From assembly GCA_043769645.1 (NCBI GenBank), contig JAYVJC010000015.1:1-26608 (forward strand): a DNA stretch of 26,608 nt, in the 5' to 3' direction. The notes beneath the pieces were generated by a model that saw nothing but the letters and a program-made list of their open reading frames with translations, made no database searches and had not been told where the DNA came from. The position numbers and the translations under genes are program-made. Source of the stretch: JAYUDN01 sp043769645 (lineage in GTDB: Bacteria; Patescibacteriota; Gracilibacteria; BD1-5; UBA2023). Each line of letters starts with the position of its first letter. The stretch's first letter is position 1. This document shows, piece by piece, positions 1 to 8,969 of the stretch.

Positions 1-2
1 TT

Positions 3-53
3 CTCGAAAATTCACTAATAACGAGACGAGACTTATCGCGCATACTCCCTTAA
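3..53 (+). CDS. Possible 3' end of a gene entering from the left (partial)
   Basis: The third forward frame is open from the window edge to a TAA at 51-53 and would encode a C-terminus ending in DLSRILP. A strong terminator hairpin starts immediately after this stop, which is where one expects the end of a plus-strand gene. With only 16 residues no family can be named. A second forward frame is also open through this stretch, so the frame choice rests only on the stop-terminator spacing. Confidence 0.3.
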   Translation, partial: LENSLITRRDLSRILP

Positions 54-83
54 AAAATCTCAACTCATGTTGAGATTTTTTAT
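52..83. terminator. Bidirectional intrinsic terminator
   Basis: The stretch is a near-perfect inverted repeat, AAAAATCTCAAC / GTTGAGATTTTT, with a four-base loop and T-runs on both strands. It lies between a possible plus-strand gene end at 53 and the minus-strand tpx stop at 102, so it can serve both convergent transcripts. Confidence 0.8.
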
Positions 84-101
84 ATGCTTACTCTTTCTCC
101 T

Positions 102-605
102 TTATGCGAGTACCGCGAGGGCTTTTTCATAGTCTGGCTCTGAAGCAATCTCTCCGACTTGTTCGGTATAGAGAATCTTTCCGTCTGTATCGATGATGAT
201 AACTGCACGAGAAAGAAGTCCTTTGAGTGGCCCTGTTTTCATGAGTACCTGATATGACTGAGTAAAATCACTCTCTCGAAAGGCGGAAAGCATATGTACA
301 TTTTCGATTCCTTCAGCTCCACAAAATCTTTTCTGTGCGAATGGAAGGTCCATTGAAATACAAAGGATAATAGTATTCTCGAGCTTTGATACCTGCTTGT
401 TGAACATTTTGACAGAGAGTCCACAGGTTTCAGTATCTACAGATGGGAAAATATTGAGAACTATACGTTTTCCGAGAAAGTCAGAGAGTGATTTTTCAGA
501 AAGATCAAGAGCGGTGAGGTGAAACTCTGGAGCGAGAGATCCAAGGGCTGGAAGCTCGCCGGTAGTTTCTATAATTGCATTTCACTGAAGCGTTATTTGT
601 GCCAT
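102..605 (-). CDS. tpx: Thiol peroxidase (Tpx, atypical 2-Cys peroxiredoxin)
   Basis: This 167-residue protein is a thioredoxin-dependent peroxidase that reduces hydrogen peroxide and alkyl hydroperoxides in the cytoplasm. It carries the family's N-terminal QGN segment (the G is a TGA), FPSVDTETC with the peroxidatic Cys at residue 61, and LPFAQKRFCGAEG with the resolving Cys at residue 95. Both Cys positions and the total length match E. coli Tpx. The end has the usual EPDYEKALAVL. In the standard code the ORF would start only at Met67; the true start is the ATG at 605, preceded by a promoter-like sequence. It is divergent from phrB and ends at a terminator. It would be an oxidative-stress enzyme of a cell with a small genome. 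Confidence 0.95.
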
Positions 606-969
606 GGGAGGTGAGAATAGTATATAAAGCTCGATTATACTATTCATGAAAGCCCTTTTTGCAATGCTTTCGTAACAAGATACTTAAGGGGACGTACCTA
701 GCTTGCAGATAGATCTTCTGAATGTTTTCGTTTTATACTCAGATGAGCTTCGTACATAAGAAACACATTTAGAAATTATTTTTTATTTAGTCTAAGACTA
801 TCAGCAGAAGAAAATCAATTATAGCTTCGATTTTTTACAGATTTTCTATATACTTTTCATAATACACTTACTCTTTAGAAAGATAGGAGATTCTGGTGCG
901 TTGGTGCGTATCGATCTATTTCAGTCTTGTATACTCTCTCTGAGAGATCTTACCTATTTATTCCCTTCT
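606..969. other. Divergent intergenic region between tpx and phrB
   Basis: This is 364 bases of AT-rich sequence. The tpx promoter lies at the left end. No convincing ORF with TGA read as Gly, RNA gene or strong hairpin was found, and no clear -10 element stands directly before the phrB start. The 10-mer GTACCTAGCT at 694-703 recurs at 2365-2374 on the other side of phrB, which may be chance. Confidence 0.6.
634..662 (-). promoter_or_regulatory. Probable tpx promoter
   Basis: Read on the minus strand, a perfect -10 hexamer TATAAT (plus 634-639) lies about 28 bases before the tpx ATG. A TTGCAA, which also occurs at the hup promoter, lies about 19 bases upstream of it. The spacing is slightly long. 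The leader would be about 20 bases with no Shine-Dalgarno sequence. Confidence 0.5.
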
Positions 970-2313
970 ATGCAAAAAATATACCCTCGCTCCCTTTTCA
1001 TTTTTCGCCAAGATCTCAGACTTCATGACAATACTGCTCTCTATCGAGCGATGAACGAATCTGAAGCGGTGCTCCCCATCTTTATACGTGATAGTCGTGC
1101 CGATGAGGACTTTGGCGAAGAAGATCCTAGATTTTGATTTATCGCCGAGGCCCTCACAGAAATTGACTCGGAGTTACAAAGAAATAACTGAACACTTCTT
1201 ATATACAAAGGAATCCCAGAAAAAATCATCCCTGAGCTTATCACGAAGTATCGCATCAATGCGGTCTATGCCAATAAAAGTTATTCTCCAAGGGGAAAGA
1301 AACGAGATCAGAAAATACAAGAAACCCTAGGAAATGTGCCTTTTATCCTCATGAAGGATTTTCTTATTCTTGAACCCGAAGATATCGAGCAACGGAAGGT
1401 ATTTACCCCGTTTTATAAGCTCTGGCAGCGAAAACTCTGATCTGGAAAAATCTCTACTACACACTATGAACTAGGTTTCTGTCAATGGATACTTCCAGTT
1501 GAAGTCGATAAAAAAAATACCATAGAAAGGTACTTTCCACTCCTTAGACATCCATACTTTACGATGGATTTTGGTCGAAAGCGACTTGCTGACTTTCACT
1601 TTTCACAGTATGACGAGACTCGAAACTTTCCATTTATCGATGGTTCGACTCGACTCTCACCCTATATACGATTCGGAGTGTTTTCGATTCGCGAGGTGTA
1701 CAATCGAGTACTCTCTGAGAGTCCAACTCTCATTTCTGAGCTTGCGTGGAGAGAATTCTGGTATCATATTGCTCACTACTTCCCTTCTGTCTATAATCTC
1801 GAGTTTCAGGAAAAACGCCGAGGGATAGCATGGGAAAATAGTGAATATCTCAGAGGAAAAATCGAAAAGGCAGAAACGGGGTATCCTCTCGTTGATGCAG
1901 CCCTTAGGCAGCTCTATACGACGAACTGGATGCACAATCGACTACGTATGGTCGTAGCTTCCTTTATCACGAAAAACTGCCTGATCGACTGGAGATGGGG
2001 AGAGAAGCTCTTCAAAAAATACCTGATCGACTATGATGAAGCGGTCAACTATGGGAACTGGCAGTGGTCAGCCTCTGTGGGCCCAGATCCGAAGCCTTTG
2101 CGAATATTTAATCCCCTCCTTCAGTCAGAGAAGTTTGACCATGAGGCCAAGTTTATCAAAAAATATATTCCCGAGCTCGCGAACGTAAGCCCAGAAAACA
2201 TTCACTCGCTTAATCTCGAAGGCCTCTACCCAAGACCGATAGTGAACCAACGACTCTCGGCGGATCGAGCGAAGGAAGTGTATTATGCGGTACTTGGAAG
2301 AGAGAATCCATAA
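970..2313 (+). CDS. phrB: Deoxyribodipyrimidine photolyase (cryptochrome/photolyase family)
   Basis: This 447-residue flavoprotein would repair UV-induced pyrimidine dimers with light energy. The N-terminal Rossmann domain starts with the typical IFRQDLRLHDNTAL. The C-terminal FAD-binding half contains TRLSPYIRFG, ELAWREFWYHI, YPLVDAALRQL, NWMHNRLRMVVASF and NYGNWQWSASVG, all hallmarks of class I CPD photolyases. Three TGA codons split it in the standard code; each restores a plausible Gly, for example PRF-G-FIAEAL and NN-G-TLLIYKG. The start is the ATG at 970 because the family's first strand follows at once; the longer upstream extension has no homology-like features. It stands alone between AT-rich spacers. 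CPD photolyase and a related cryptochrome-like photolyase are hard to separate by eye. Confidence 0.93.
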
Positions 2314-2673
2314 ATACTATCGTGTTCTTTCCTAAGTGCTAGGCTTTATAAGTATAAATCTATAGTACCTAGCTGCCAATATCAACCTCGATAAGTATAT
2401 CATATCGCTGATCATTTTACCCTCTCAATTACCAAAAGACTCTGAGCCTCCACAATCTAGAGCTTAGCTTTATATAATTTTTTAGAGAGATTCTTGGGTT
2501 ATTTATAATAATACGGGCAAGTACTAATTGTGATGACTCATGCAGACACTTTTTGGCTTGAACTTCTCTAGCTATTGATATTTCTTAATTTAAAGAATTA
2601 TTATCTTCAACTATTTCTTGCCAATTCCTTGTTTTTCCTCAAATATACTTATACTATAAAAGTAATTTTTCCT
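2314..2673. other. Intergenic region after phrB
   Basis: This is 360 bases of AT-rich sequence with no supported gene. A possible -10 (TATACT, 2650-2655) with a TTGTTT upstream (2629-2634, short spacing) may drive the following membrane-protein operon. No clear terminator for phrB is visible. Confidence 0.5.
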
Positions 2674-3006
2674 ATGAAATACCTTATTCACTTTCTGATT
2701 ACGGCAGCGGTGATCTACTATATACCGAAATATATCCCCGGGGTACAGGTAGATACTTTTGCCGCATCGATGATTTTCGCGATTATACTTGCAGTGCTTA
2801 ATCTTGTGTTTGGAACTCTTCTGAGAATTATTACGTTCCCCCTGCGACTTTTGACACTGGGGCTTTTTGGATTTGTGATATGGGGAATACTTATCTATGT
2901 AGCAGATAGTCTCGTTCCTGGAATTACGATTACCGGTATTATTCCACTTGTCATATTGACCGTGGTATTGACGTGCCTTTCATTTGTACTCAAGCTTCTA
3001 TGGTAA
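2674..3006 (+). CDS. Small four-helix membrane protein, phage-holin family 4-like
   Basis: The 110-residue product is almost entirely hydrophobic, with four membrane segments at about residues 3-20, 28-50, 55-80 and 86-108. The pattern (MKYLIHFLITAAVIYYIP at the start, LVFGTLLRIITFPLRLLTLG in the middle) matches the widespread bacterial family annotated as phage holin family / mycobacterial 4-TMS holin (superfamily IV). Those proteins are common in CPR genomes and are not evidence for a prophage; their function is unknown. The start is the ATG at 2674, where the hydrophobic protein begins, rather than an earlier in-frame ATG. Its last codons overlap the start of the HD hydrolase gene, which suggests translational coupling. 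Confidence 0.8.
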   Translation: MKYLIHFLITAAVIYYIPKYIPGVQVDTFAASMIFAIILAVLNLVFGTLLRIITFPLRLLTLGLFGFVIWGILIYVADSLVPGITITGIIPLVILTVVLTCLSFVLKLLW

Positions 3007-4088
3007 TATCACAATACGAACCGTGTATCGATCTCCTTTTTCGAGGGCTTTCTATCTACCGATGGAATAACTTTCCTCGTATAGAGTCTGTAACGGTTCT
3101 TGATCATAGCGCATTTTCACTTCATATCTCGATGATTCTTTGCTCTCTTGTTGAGGAGCATTCTGGAAAACTTTATAATCGGCATTACCTGATGCGAAAA
3201 TTTCTGTTCGGGATTTTTTTTACGACGACCCATTCCGATATTAATCACGATGTGAAAGAGTTTATGAAACGGACGAATCCTACCGTTTTTCAAACTCTAC
3301 GGAGTACAACCTATAAAAAAATCCTTGAACTTCCGATGCATGAAGTATGTCGTGCAGAAATATATGCAACAATGCTTTCTGAAGCTGAGGATGAAACCGA
3401 TATGCTTATAGAATATGCGAAACTCTATGCTAATCTCATCGAAGCACGTACCAATGCTCGAGTTTATCCAGAAGTATATACAAGACAAATCTCTGATATA
3501 TCCGAGCGTATGGATCTACCGAAATATAGTATATTCCAAAACTTTCTCCCTCATCGTGGTGAAAGTGAAGTACATTTTTTCTTGATGACGATCCGTCGTC
3601 TCCAGTCTACGAAGCGATGGAATCTCGAGCGCCGCACCTACCCAGTCTCCGTCATGAGTCATCTTATTTTTGTCCTCTTTTTTACGTATATCCTGGCAAT
3701 TGATCATGGGCTCGATCAGGAGCAAACGACTGATGCTATGATAACCGCCCTCTACCATGATGTTCCTGAGGGGCTTACCTGAGATATTATCACCCCGACG
3801 AAAGAAGCTCTTCCTGAGATTCGTACACTTCTCGAGACAATCGAGAGTGAAATGATAGATCGAGAACTTCTTTCTTTTATTCGATTTTCTCCGATTCATT
3901 TTGATTTGAGATCAAGGATTTTGACCCCATGGAAGATGAGCTCAGGACCTCTCATTAAACTCGCTGATCACTACTCAGCTCTGTATGAAGCGAAAATAGA
4001 AATCTCGACGCATCCAGAAATGCAAGAAGTGTATGATCGAATCTTCGAAATTATTCAGAAAAAAGAAAAAGAACTATCACATGGATAA
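3000..4088 (+). CDS. HD-domain hydrolase, YfbR-like
   Basis: This 362-residue protein carries an HD-superfamily metal site in its second half: MSH near residue 222, the YHD pair at 253-254 followed by VPEGLTGDIITPTK, and LIKLADHYSALYEAK near the end. The HD-x-PE-x-T-x-D-I-x-T/S-P-x-K segment is typical of YfbR-type phosphohydrolases (5'-deoxynucleotidases) and relatives. The G of LTGD is a TGA. The N-terminal half (about 200 residues) also contains an SDINHD segment near residue 80 that could be a decayed or second HD-like unit; I do not recognise it beyond that. The substrate is probably a nucleotide, by family only. The gene overlaps both neighbours by a few bases, so the three are probably one operon. 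Confidence 0.75.
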
Positions 4089-4884
4089 GAAAATAGCCAT
4101 AGTATGCTCCTGAGGCGGGATGCGTTGCTCCTATACTGGAGGATTTTTAGTAGGTCTCGGTAAGAGATTTCCAGATTTCAAACCTGATATTATGATTGCT
4201 ACCTCTTGAGGAGCTGGATGCGCTGCTTACTACCTTTCGCATCAACTCTGAGAGATGGAGCGGATCTGGACGGAGCATCTTGCGAATCCTGGATTTATCA
4301 ATCCACTAAAAATTCGAAAGATTATGAATATCGATTATGCGATAGATGTCGTCCTTCGTAGGATAGAGCCACTAGATACCGGAAAAATCCTCGCAACTCA
4401 GACAAAATGGTATATCGTTGTTACGGAGGTAGTATCTTGAATACCCTTCTATTTTTCTCAAGAAGATACGAAAGAGAAGGACCATATATTTGACTTTATC
4501 CAGGCTTCTATGTCAGTCCCACTTCTCTATGGAAAAAAGATAATATACGGGACTTCTTATATCGATGGAGGTTTCGGGGCATCTTTCTATAAAACAGTGG
4601 AAAAAGCGGTCGAATTCGGAGCTACCCATATCCTCGCGATCGATGCTTCACGAAGTCAATCAGAAGATTTCGATTCACTCTGAAGCGAAGGGATCAGTAT
4701 AGAACTCATCAGGAACCAAAAAATTCCTGCCAAACTCCTCACTCATTCTAAAAAAATACTGACAGAAAGCTTTGAACTTGGACTGAGAGATGCTATCAAC
4801 CATCCATGACTTACGAAACTTTTCGAGAGACCTACATGGGATTCTTCTCAAATCGATGTCGATTCTTGTGCCAAAGTTCTATAG
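4081..4884 (+). CDS. Patatin-like phospholipase (RssA/YjjU-type)
   Basis: This 267-residue protein is a serine lipid acyl hydrolase of the patatin fold. The oxyanion-hole motif is CSGGGMR at residues 9-15, the nucleophile elbow is ATSGGAG with Ser42, and the Asp of the Ser-Asp dyad is D162 in YIDGG. The first G of the oxyanion hole (residue 11) and the G directly after Ser42 are both TGA codons, so the active site exists only under code 25. Five or more TGA codons occur in all, and the gene ends at TAG. The ATG at 4081 overlaps the HD gene stop. Family members act on phospholipids or acylglycerols in the cytoplasm or at the membrane; the real substrate here is not known. Confidence 0.88.
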
Positions 4885-5020
4885 AAAGCCTAGTCTCATG
4901 GTCTATGATTTTCTCATGTTCGAGTATGTCGAGATCTATTTCCATAGTTAGTAAGTTTCGGAAGGAAATATAATTATATTGATAATAATATATTCTTTTT
5001 CGCATTTTGCAAGAGTGAGA

Positions 5021-5047
5021 TTGATTTTCTTCCTTTTTTTGTATAAT
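5021..5047 (+). promoter_or_regulatory. Promoter for rnhB-queH, probably giving a leaderless transcript
   Basis: A perfect TATAAT lies at 5042-5047, only seven bases before the ATG at 5055. A TTGATT sits 15 bases upstream at 5021-5026. With normal spacing from the -10, transcription would begin at or within a base or two of the start codon, so the message would be leaderless. Confidence 0.5.
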
Positions 5048-5054
5048 CATTTTT

Positions 5055-6284
5055 ATGAATATTTCTCTTCCGCATATGAAAATCGGGATCGATGAGGCGG
5101 GTCGAGGTCCTTGGTATGGTCCGGTCGTTGCTTGTGCACTTGCATTTGATCCACTCCTTCCTCCTTCGAGTGATTTTATAGAAACTTTAGGAGATAGTAA
5201 AAAATGCACTGAAAAGAAACGAGAGCAACTTTTTAATGCTATTATCTCTTTTGCTGAATCGAAAAATCTTTTTTTCGGGGTAGGTGTTGTAGATAATGAC
5301 TATATCGATACTTTTGGTATCAAGAAAGCGACTCAAGAAGCGATGCGACGAGCGATCATCGAAATCCTTCGCCGTATTCCAAAGACCTATGAAATCCACT
5401 CAACGCTTATCGATGGGAATGATAGTTTTGATTTTTGAACCCTCCTTCCGAAACCCCCAATTTGTATCATACGATGAGACAGTAAAGTAAAGGAAATCAG
5501 TGCTGCCTCTATCGTTGCGAAGGTATTTCGAGATAGATTGATGGATACTTACTCTCTTCTCCATCCGAATCTTGGCATCGCTTCCCACAAAGGATATGGT
5601 ACTAAGAAGCACAGTGATAACTTGGAGGCACGAAATGTGACATCATTTCACCGCATTTCATATAAACCTATCGAGAATATACTCAAAGAAAAAAAACCAA
5701 AAGTCCTCCTTCACGTGTGTTGTGGACCTGATGCGACAGTTCCGATTATGGACTTGAAGAATGATTATGAGGTGATCGGATATTGGTATGATCCCAATAT
5801 CCAACCAAAGGCTGAGTATGATAAACGTCGAGATGCCTTTGCTCGAGTTTGTGAAATCGAAGGAATCAAGTGGATCGAATGAGCCTACGATGTAAAGCGA
5901 TTTTTCGAGGTGATCAAAGGGCTCGAAGAGACTCCGGAACAAGGAGAAAAATGTACGAAGTGCTATGATATGCGACTCGAGAGCGCTGCACGGATAGCAG
6001 AGGAACTCGGAGTTGATTACTATACTTCGACGCTCAATACCAGTCCCCATAAAGATCTCGAAAAGATGTTTACACTTGGGGAAATGCACGGGAAGAACTA
6101 CCATGTCGAGTTTCTCAAGATACCATTTCGAAAACATGGCGGATTTAATCGATCCGTCGAGTATACTCAAAAATATGGTATCTATCGTCAGGACTACTGT
6201 GGCTGTGTCTACTCTGATACGTTTCCTGGAAGAGTGGCTCAAGCAAAATCTGGACTCAAAAAAAAGAAAGGATGGAGCTGATAA
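5055..6284 (+). CDS. Ribonuclease HII - epoxyqueuosine reductase QueH fusion
   Basis: One open frame of 409 residues joins two enzymes. Residues 1 to about 205 are RNase HII, which removes RNA from RNA/DNA hybrids: GIDEAGRGPWYGPVVA with D13-E14, LIDGN with D120, RGDSKV with D142, then ISAASIVAK and the HKGYGTKKH ending. Residues about 214-409 are QueH, the iron-sulphur enzyme that reduces epoxyqueuosine to queuosine in tRNA: HVCCGPD at 220-226, YDPNIQPKAEY, EKCTKC at 298-303, SPHKDLEKM, and YRQDYCGC at 377-384. TGA gives the G of RGD and of IEGAYD. No TAA or TAG lies between the parts; the linker is about ten residues (PIENILKEKK) and no ATG lies where QueH would start. The frame ends TGA-TAA, so the last residue is Gly. 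A leaderless promoter precedes it. Confidence 0.9.
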
Positions 6285-6315
6285 GGATACTTCAATCTAT
6301 TGACCTAAATATTTT

Positions 6316-6573
6316 ATGGAAATCATTGAATCACTGAAATACTCTATTCTTCAATAAAATGGTATTGACTGGATCATCATATGCAGCGTGTTTGCCGGGA
6401 TATTTCTCCTCGGGGATAAGCGAAAACTTGGCTTTATTATCGGTATGATCTCGACAATATTTGCCCTTATTTTTACTTTTCAGATTGAGAGTATGGCAAA
6501 TTGAATCACTGCAATCGTACTTTTTTGACTCTATCTTCGTGGATATATAAACTGGAAAAACTTGGAAAAATAA
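6316..6573 (+). pseudogene. Small membrane protein gene interrupted by an in-frame TAA
   Basis: From the ATG at 6316 the frame reads 13 codons, meets TAA at 6355-6357, and then continues open for 71 codons to a TAA at 6571-6573. The continuing part encodes a small integral membrane protein (NGIDWIIICSVFAGIFLLG, then about two more membrane segments with LLGDKRKLGFIIG and GLYLRGYINW). It resembles small PnuC-like or sugar-transporter-like proteins of bacteria, but I cannot name it firmly. Two TGA codons in it read sensibly as Gly. The TAA is a real stop in code 25, so the gene is broken, starts downstream at a non-ATG codon, or the base is an error. It follows queH by 31 bases. Confidence 0.5.
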
Positions 6574-6613
6574 TCAACTTACTCGTAGATTTGCTATTTG
6601 CAAAGTATTATAC

Positions 6614-7603
6614 TTATCCTAGAACATCTTGGATTTTCTCTCTCGTCTCCAGAGTATGTTCCCGGGTTCCAGTATCATTTTTTTGCGGGTGCTGTGGTGT
6701 GAAGGATGTCGGATGGATTAGGCTTCATTCGAGAGCAATTTTATACTTTTTTGGATCGAATCCTTGTTCATCGAGGAGGGTTTGTATACTGGTGACTACT
6801 TCATCAGGACTTGTTACATAGTACATATTAAGAGTACCAAGCATCGCTTGACTGTCACCTTCCGTCAGAATATCGATATTCCCAAAGTTAAAAAAACTAG
6901 CAAGTTTACTCGGGAAAGAAGATCGTACTGTTTTTATTTTTTCGCTTTCGAGCGTTTGAGTACTCGAGAGTACTCATGATTGATTAACGAAAAATATCTT
7001 CCCTGGAACGACGATATTATAGTCCATTTCTAGATCAAGCATTCTCTTTCGGTACGACTTGAGTAAAACTATTTCTATAAGGATCACGAGACTATCAAAG
7101 GCAAGTACCCATATATGTTCTCATATCCGTCAGCTATAGGTAAAGATAATAATAATTTCCGATATCAAAGTTACAAACAGTATACATTGGTTTGAAATTG
7201 ACCAGTTGAAAAAAGTAGTAAAGTAAGTATCTCCTTGTTCGAGTTCATCAAGAAGAAAACCTGTATCACTTCGAATCTCGGCTTTATGATGGATCTCACG
7301 AAAGTGACGGATATAATGTAAAGATGAAGCAATCAAGATGATCGACATTAAGATATTTCATCCAATGATGGTATATTTGATAGAGTCAATATCTATACTG
7401 AAGTAGGCAATTCATATACTCGCACACGAAAGCAATACTATCAACAAGGGTAACCAGAGAATAAAGAGAGCAAATACCCATGAGCGTTTGATAACCATTA
7501 TTTTCGGATACCCTTCCTCGATAAGCTTTTTCACATGAACGCTCTCTCCGCTAATATTAAAAGATTTGAAAAGCCAACCGTAGAAGAGATGAAAGGGCAG
7601 CAT
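6614..7603 (-). CDS. Membrane protein with a bacterial PH (bPH2/DUF304-like) domain
   Basis: The 329-residue product has about four membrane segments in its first half (around residues 43-62, 72-90, 135-155 and 162-180). A soluble C-terminal domain follows, in which KIFFVNQSGVLSSTQTL, FNFGNIDILTEGDS and YVTSPDEVVTSIQTLL match the layout of bPH2 domains of the YdbS/YdbT type. The tail (residues about 290-329) is polar. The role of such proteins is not established; bPH2 proteins are usually membrane-associated. Several TGA codons are read as Gly, for example the G of YSGRIGEHIW. The start at ATG 7603 is the first in the frame. The gene is convergent with the small membrane-protein remnant, 40 bases away, and no strong terminator is seen between them. 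Confidence 0.7.
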
Positions 7604-7928
7604 AAGGTTTGAGTTATAAATATTAACTATGATTCTAGAGTCTTGAGTTTATAGAGTCTGTATGAGAAATCGTATACAGATTCAGTAAAACTTACGATAT
7701 ACATAGTTGATTATATAGAACTCACGGTCGTAAGCAATCCTTTTTATGTATTCCTATATTGCAAAAAAATGCATAAAAATACTACAAAAATATGGAAAAG
7801 AGTACACTTCTATAGCGAAAGTATAATTTTTTATTAGTGCAAATAGTAACTAAAGCGAATACTATAAATAGTATGTATACTAAATATATAGTAATTTAAG
7901 TGCTTATTGATTTATCTAAGTGATAAAA
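7604..7928. other. AT-rich intergenic region
   Basis: This is 325 bases of very AT-rich sequence between two minus-strand genes. Only very short open frames (about 22 codons at best) occur with TGA read as Gly. No hairpin, repeat or RNA gene was recognised. It probably holds the promoter of the bPH2-like gene; a TATAAC lies close before that gene's ATG. Confidence 0.5.
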
Positions 7929-8456
7929 TTATACACGAATAGTTTTTTCTATTTTTACCGCGAGTCATCCATGGGGGCTCGATCGAAATGAAAGTGAATC
8001 TACAAGCTTTTCTGTAATATGAAATAATCCCCTTCCACGTTTTCACATATAAGTATTTCCTAATGAAGTATTTTTTTCCTTGATTTCATTCATACGGCCT
8101 ACGTCTGTTCCATATATGCCATTTCCTGTATCGTGTACTTCGAGTGAAATATAAAAAGAACCATCTTTCAGTATTCGTGACGATATGGTACAGGTATCAA
8201 TATCTCAGGGGCGACTCCCATGCTCTATAGCATTATTGATAAGCTCATCTGCCACAAGTACAAATCTTCCCCTCCAGGGGGCATGGATACTATTTTTAGT
8301 AAAAATAGTTCCAATCATATCCCGGATTATTTTTGATTGTGCGTGATCTGTACCGAAAAGAATAGTACAATCGATCAGGGTATAGTCCTGTATGGCTCAA
8401 GTAAATAACCCTAGTGCCGTTTTATAGTCTAGATGATTGATATCCAGTGTTATCAT
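7929..8456 (-). CDS. HATPase-domain protein, RsbW/SpoIIAB-like anti-sigma factor family
   Basis: This 175-residue protein consists mainly of a single GHKL ATPase domain: N-box ADELINNAIEHGS at about residues 69-81, G1 box DTGNG, and G2-like GKRGRGLFHI. Its size and lack of a phosphoacceptor histidine fit stand-alone serine kinase/anti-sigma factors (RsbW, SpoIIAB) rather than a sensor kinase. TGA codons supply Gly at SRPGDID and in the G2 region (YM-G-KRGRG). It was hidden in the standard code and is assembled here from the minus strand. No RsbV-like antagonist or alternative sigma factor lies next to it, so the partner is unknown. It lies after the hup terminator in the same orientation and ends at TAA. 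Confidence 0.75.
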
Positions 8457-8504
8457 GAAGAGAATTACTCCATACGAGTATATCATAGTTCTATTAAAAA
8501 AACA

Positions 8505-8529
8505 AAAAAATCCCGAATTCGGGATTTTT
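8505..8529. terminator. Terminator of hup
   Basis: A perfect palindrome of 24 bases, AAAAATCCCGAA / TTCGGGATTTTT, with A-runs on one side and T-runs on the other, lies 14 bases past the hup stop codon. Read on the minus strand it is followed by a T-run. Confidence 0.85.
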
Positions 8530-8542
8530 CTTGTTGTATAGA

Positions 8543-8815
8543 CTATCTTACAGCTTCCTTGAGCGTTTTACCAGCACGGAAGACAGGAGTCTTCATAGCA
8601 GGAATCTTGATCTTAGCCCCAGTTTTAGGGTTAACACCATTTCGAGCAGCTCGGTGTGACACTTTCCAAGCACCAAATCCTGTTACATTTACTTCTTCAC
8701 CTTTTTTAAGGCTCTTAGTAATCACTTCGATCATAGAAGTAAGCGCTTTAGAAACTGCATCTTGAGAAAGACCAGCCTTAGCGGCAACTGATTTAATAAA
8801 GTCCTGCTTTTTCAT
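8543..8815 (-). CDS. hup: HU-family DNA-binding protein
   Basis: This 90-residue basic protein is a histone-like HU subunit that bends and compacts DNA as a dimer. It has the full family layout: MKKQDFIKSVAAKAGLSQ at the start, EEVNVTGFGAWKVSHRAAR in the core, NPKTGAKIKIPAMKTPVF forming the DNA-binding arm with the intercalating proline region, and AGKTLKEAV at the end. Length matches the family exactly. It has its own promoter and a strong terminator, so it is probably a single-gene transcript. It contains no TGA codon. It ends at TAG. Confidence 0.97.
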   Translation of the reverse strand: MKKQDFIKSVAAKAGLSQDAVSKALTSMIEVITKSLKKGEEVNVTGFGAWKVSHRAARNGVNPKTGAKIKIPAMKTPVFRAGKTLKEAVR

Positions 8816-8848
8816 AAAGGGAAAAGTTAAGAAATAAAGGACAAGGGC

Positions 8849-8876
8849 ATTATAAGAGCCTTAGAAATAATTGCAA
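8849..8876 (-). promoter_or_regulatory. hup promoter
   Basis: On the minus strand a perfect TATAAT (plus 8849-8854) lies 16 bases downstream of TTGCAA (plus 8871-8876), close to optimal spacing. The leader to the hup ATG would be about 27 bases and contains no Shine-Dalgarno sequence. Confidence 0.65.
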
Positions 8877-8969
8877 ACATTTTTTCTATAAAATCCTTTT
8901 TTAGAGAGAAAAGACTCTGTCAAGAGAATATATTTACGCGTTGCGAAGCCAAAAAGTGACTACTATCTT

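Noticed and set aside
970..2313. TGA codons as evidence of pseudogenes or of tryptophan (code 4) or selenocysteine
   Set aside because: Frames continue with conserved sequence through every TGA, the positions match family glycines, and no selenocysteine element is seen; decay would also bring TAA, TAG and frameshifts.
694..2374. Direct repeat GTACCTAGCT on both sides of phrB (694-703 and 2365-2374) as a sign of insertion
   Set aside because: Ten bases only, not at gene boundaries and with no mobile-element features; chance is a fair explanation.
2674..3006. Prophage holin
   Set aside because: No lysin or phage structural gene is nearby, and this 4-TMS family is common in non-phage settings; the baseplate-J-like protein at 12452 is likewise a membrane protein of a CPR-typical family.
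4832..5209. Minus-strand ORF of 125 codons over the end of the patatin gene and the start of rnhB
   Set aside because: It is antisense to two well-supported genes and shows no family features.
6501..6979. Plus-strand ORFs over the bPH2-like gene
   Set aside because: They are shadows of the minus-strand membrane-protein gene; their translations lack recognisable features.
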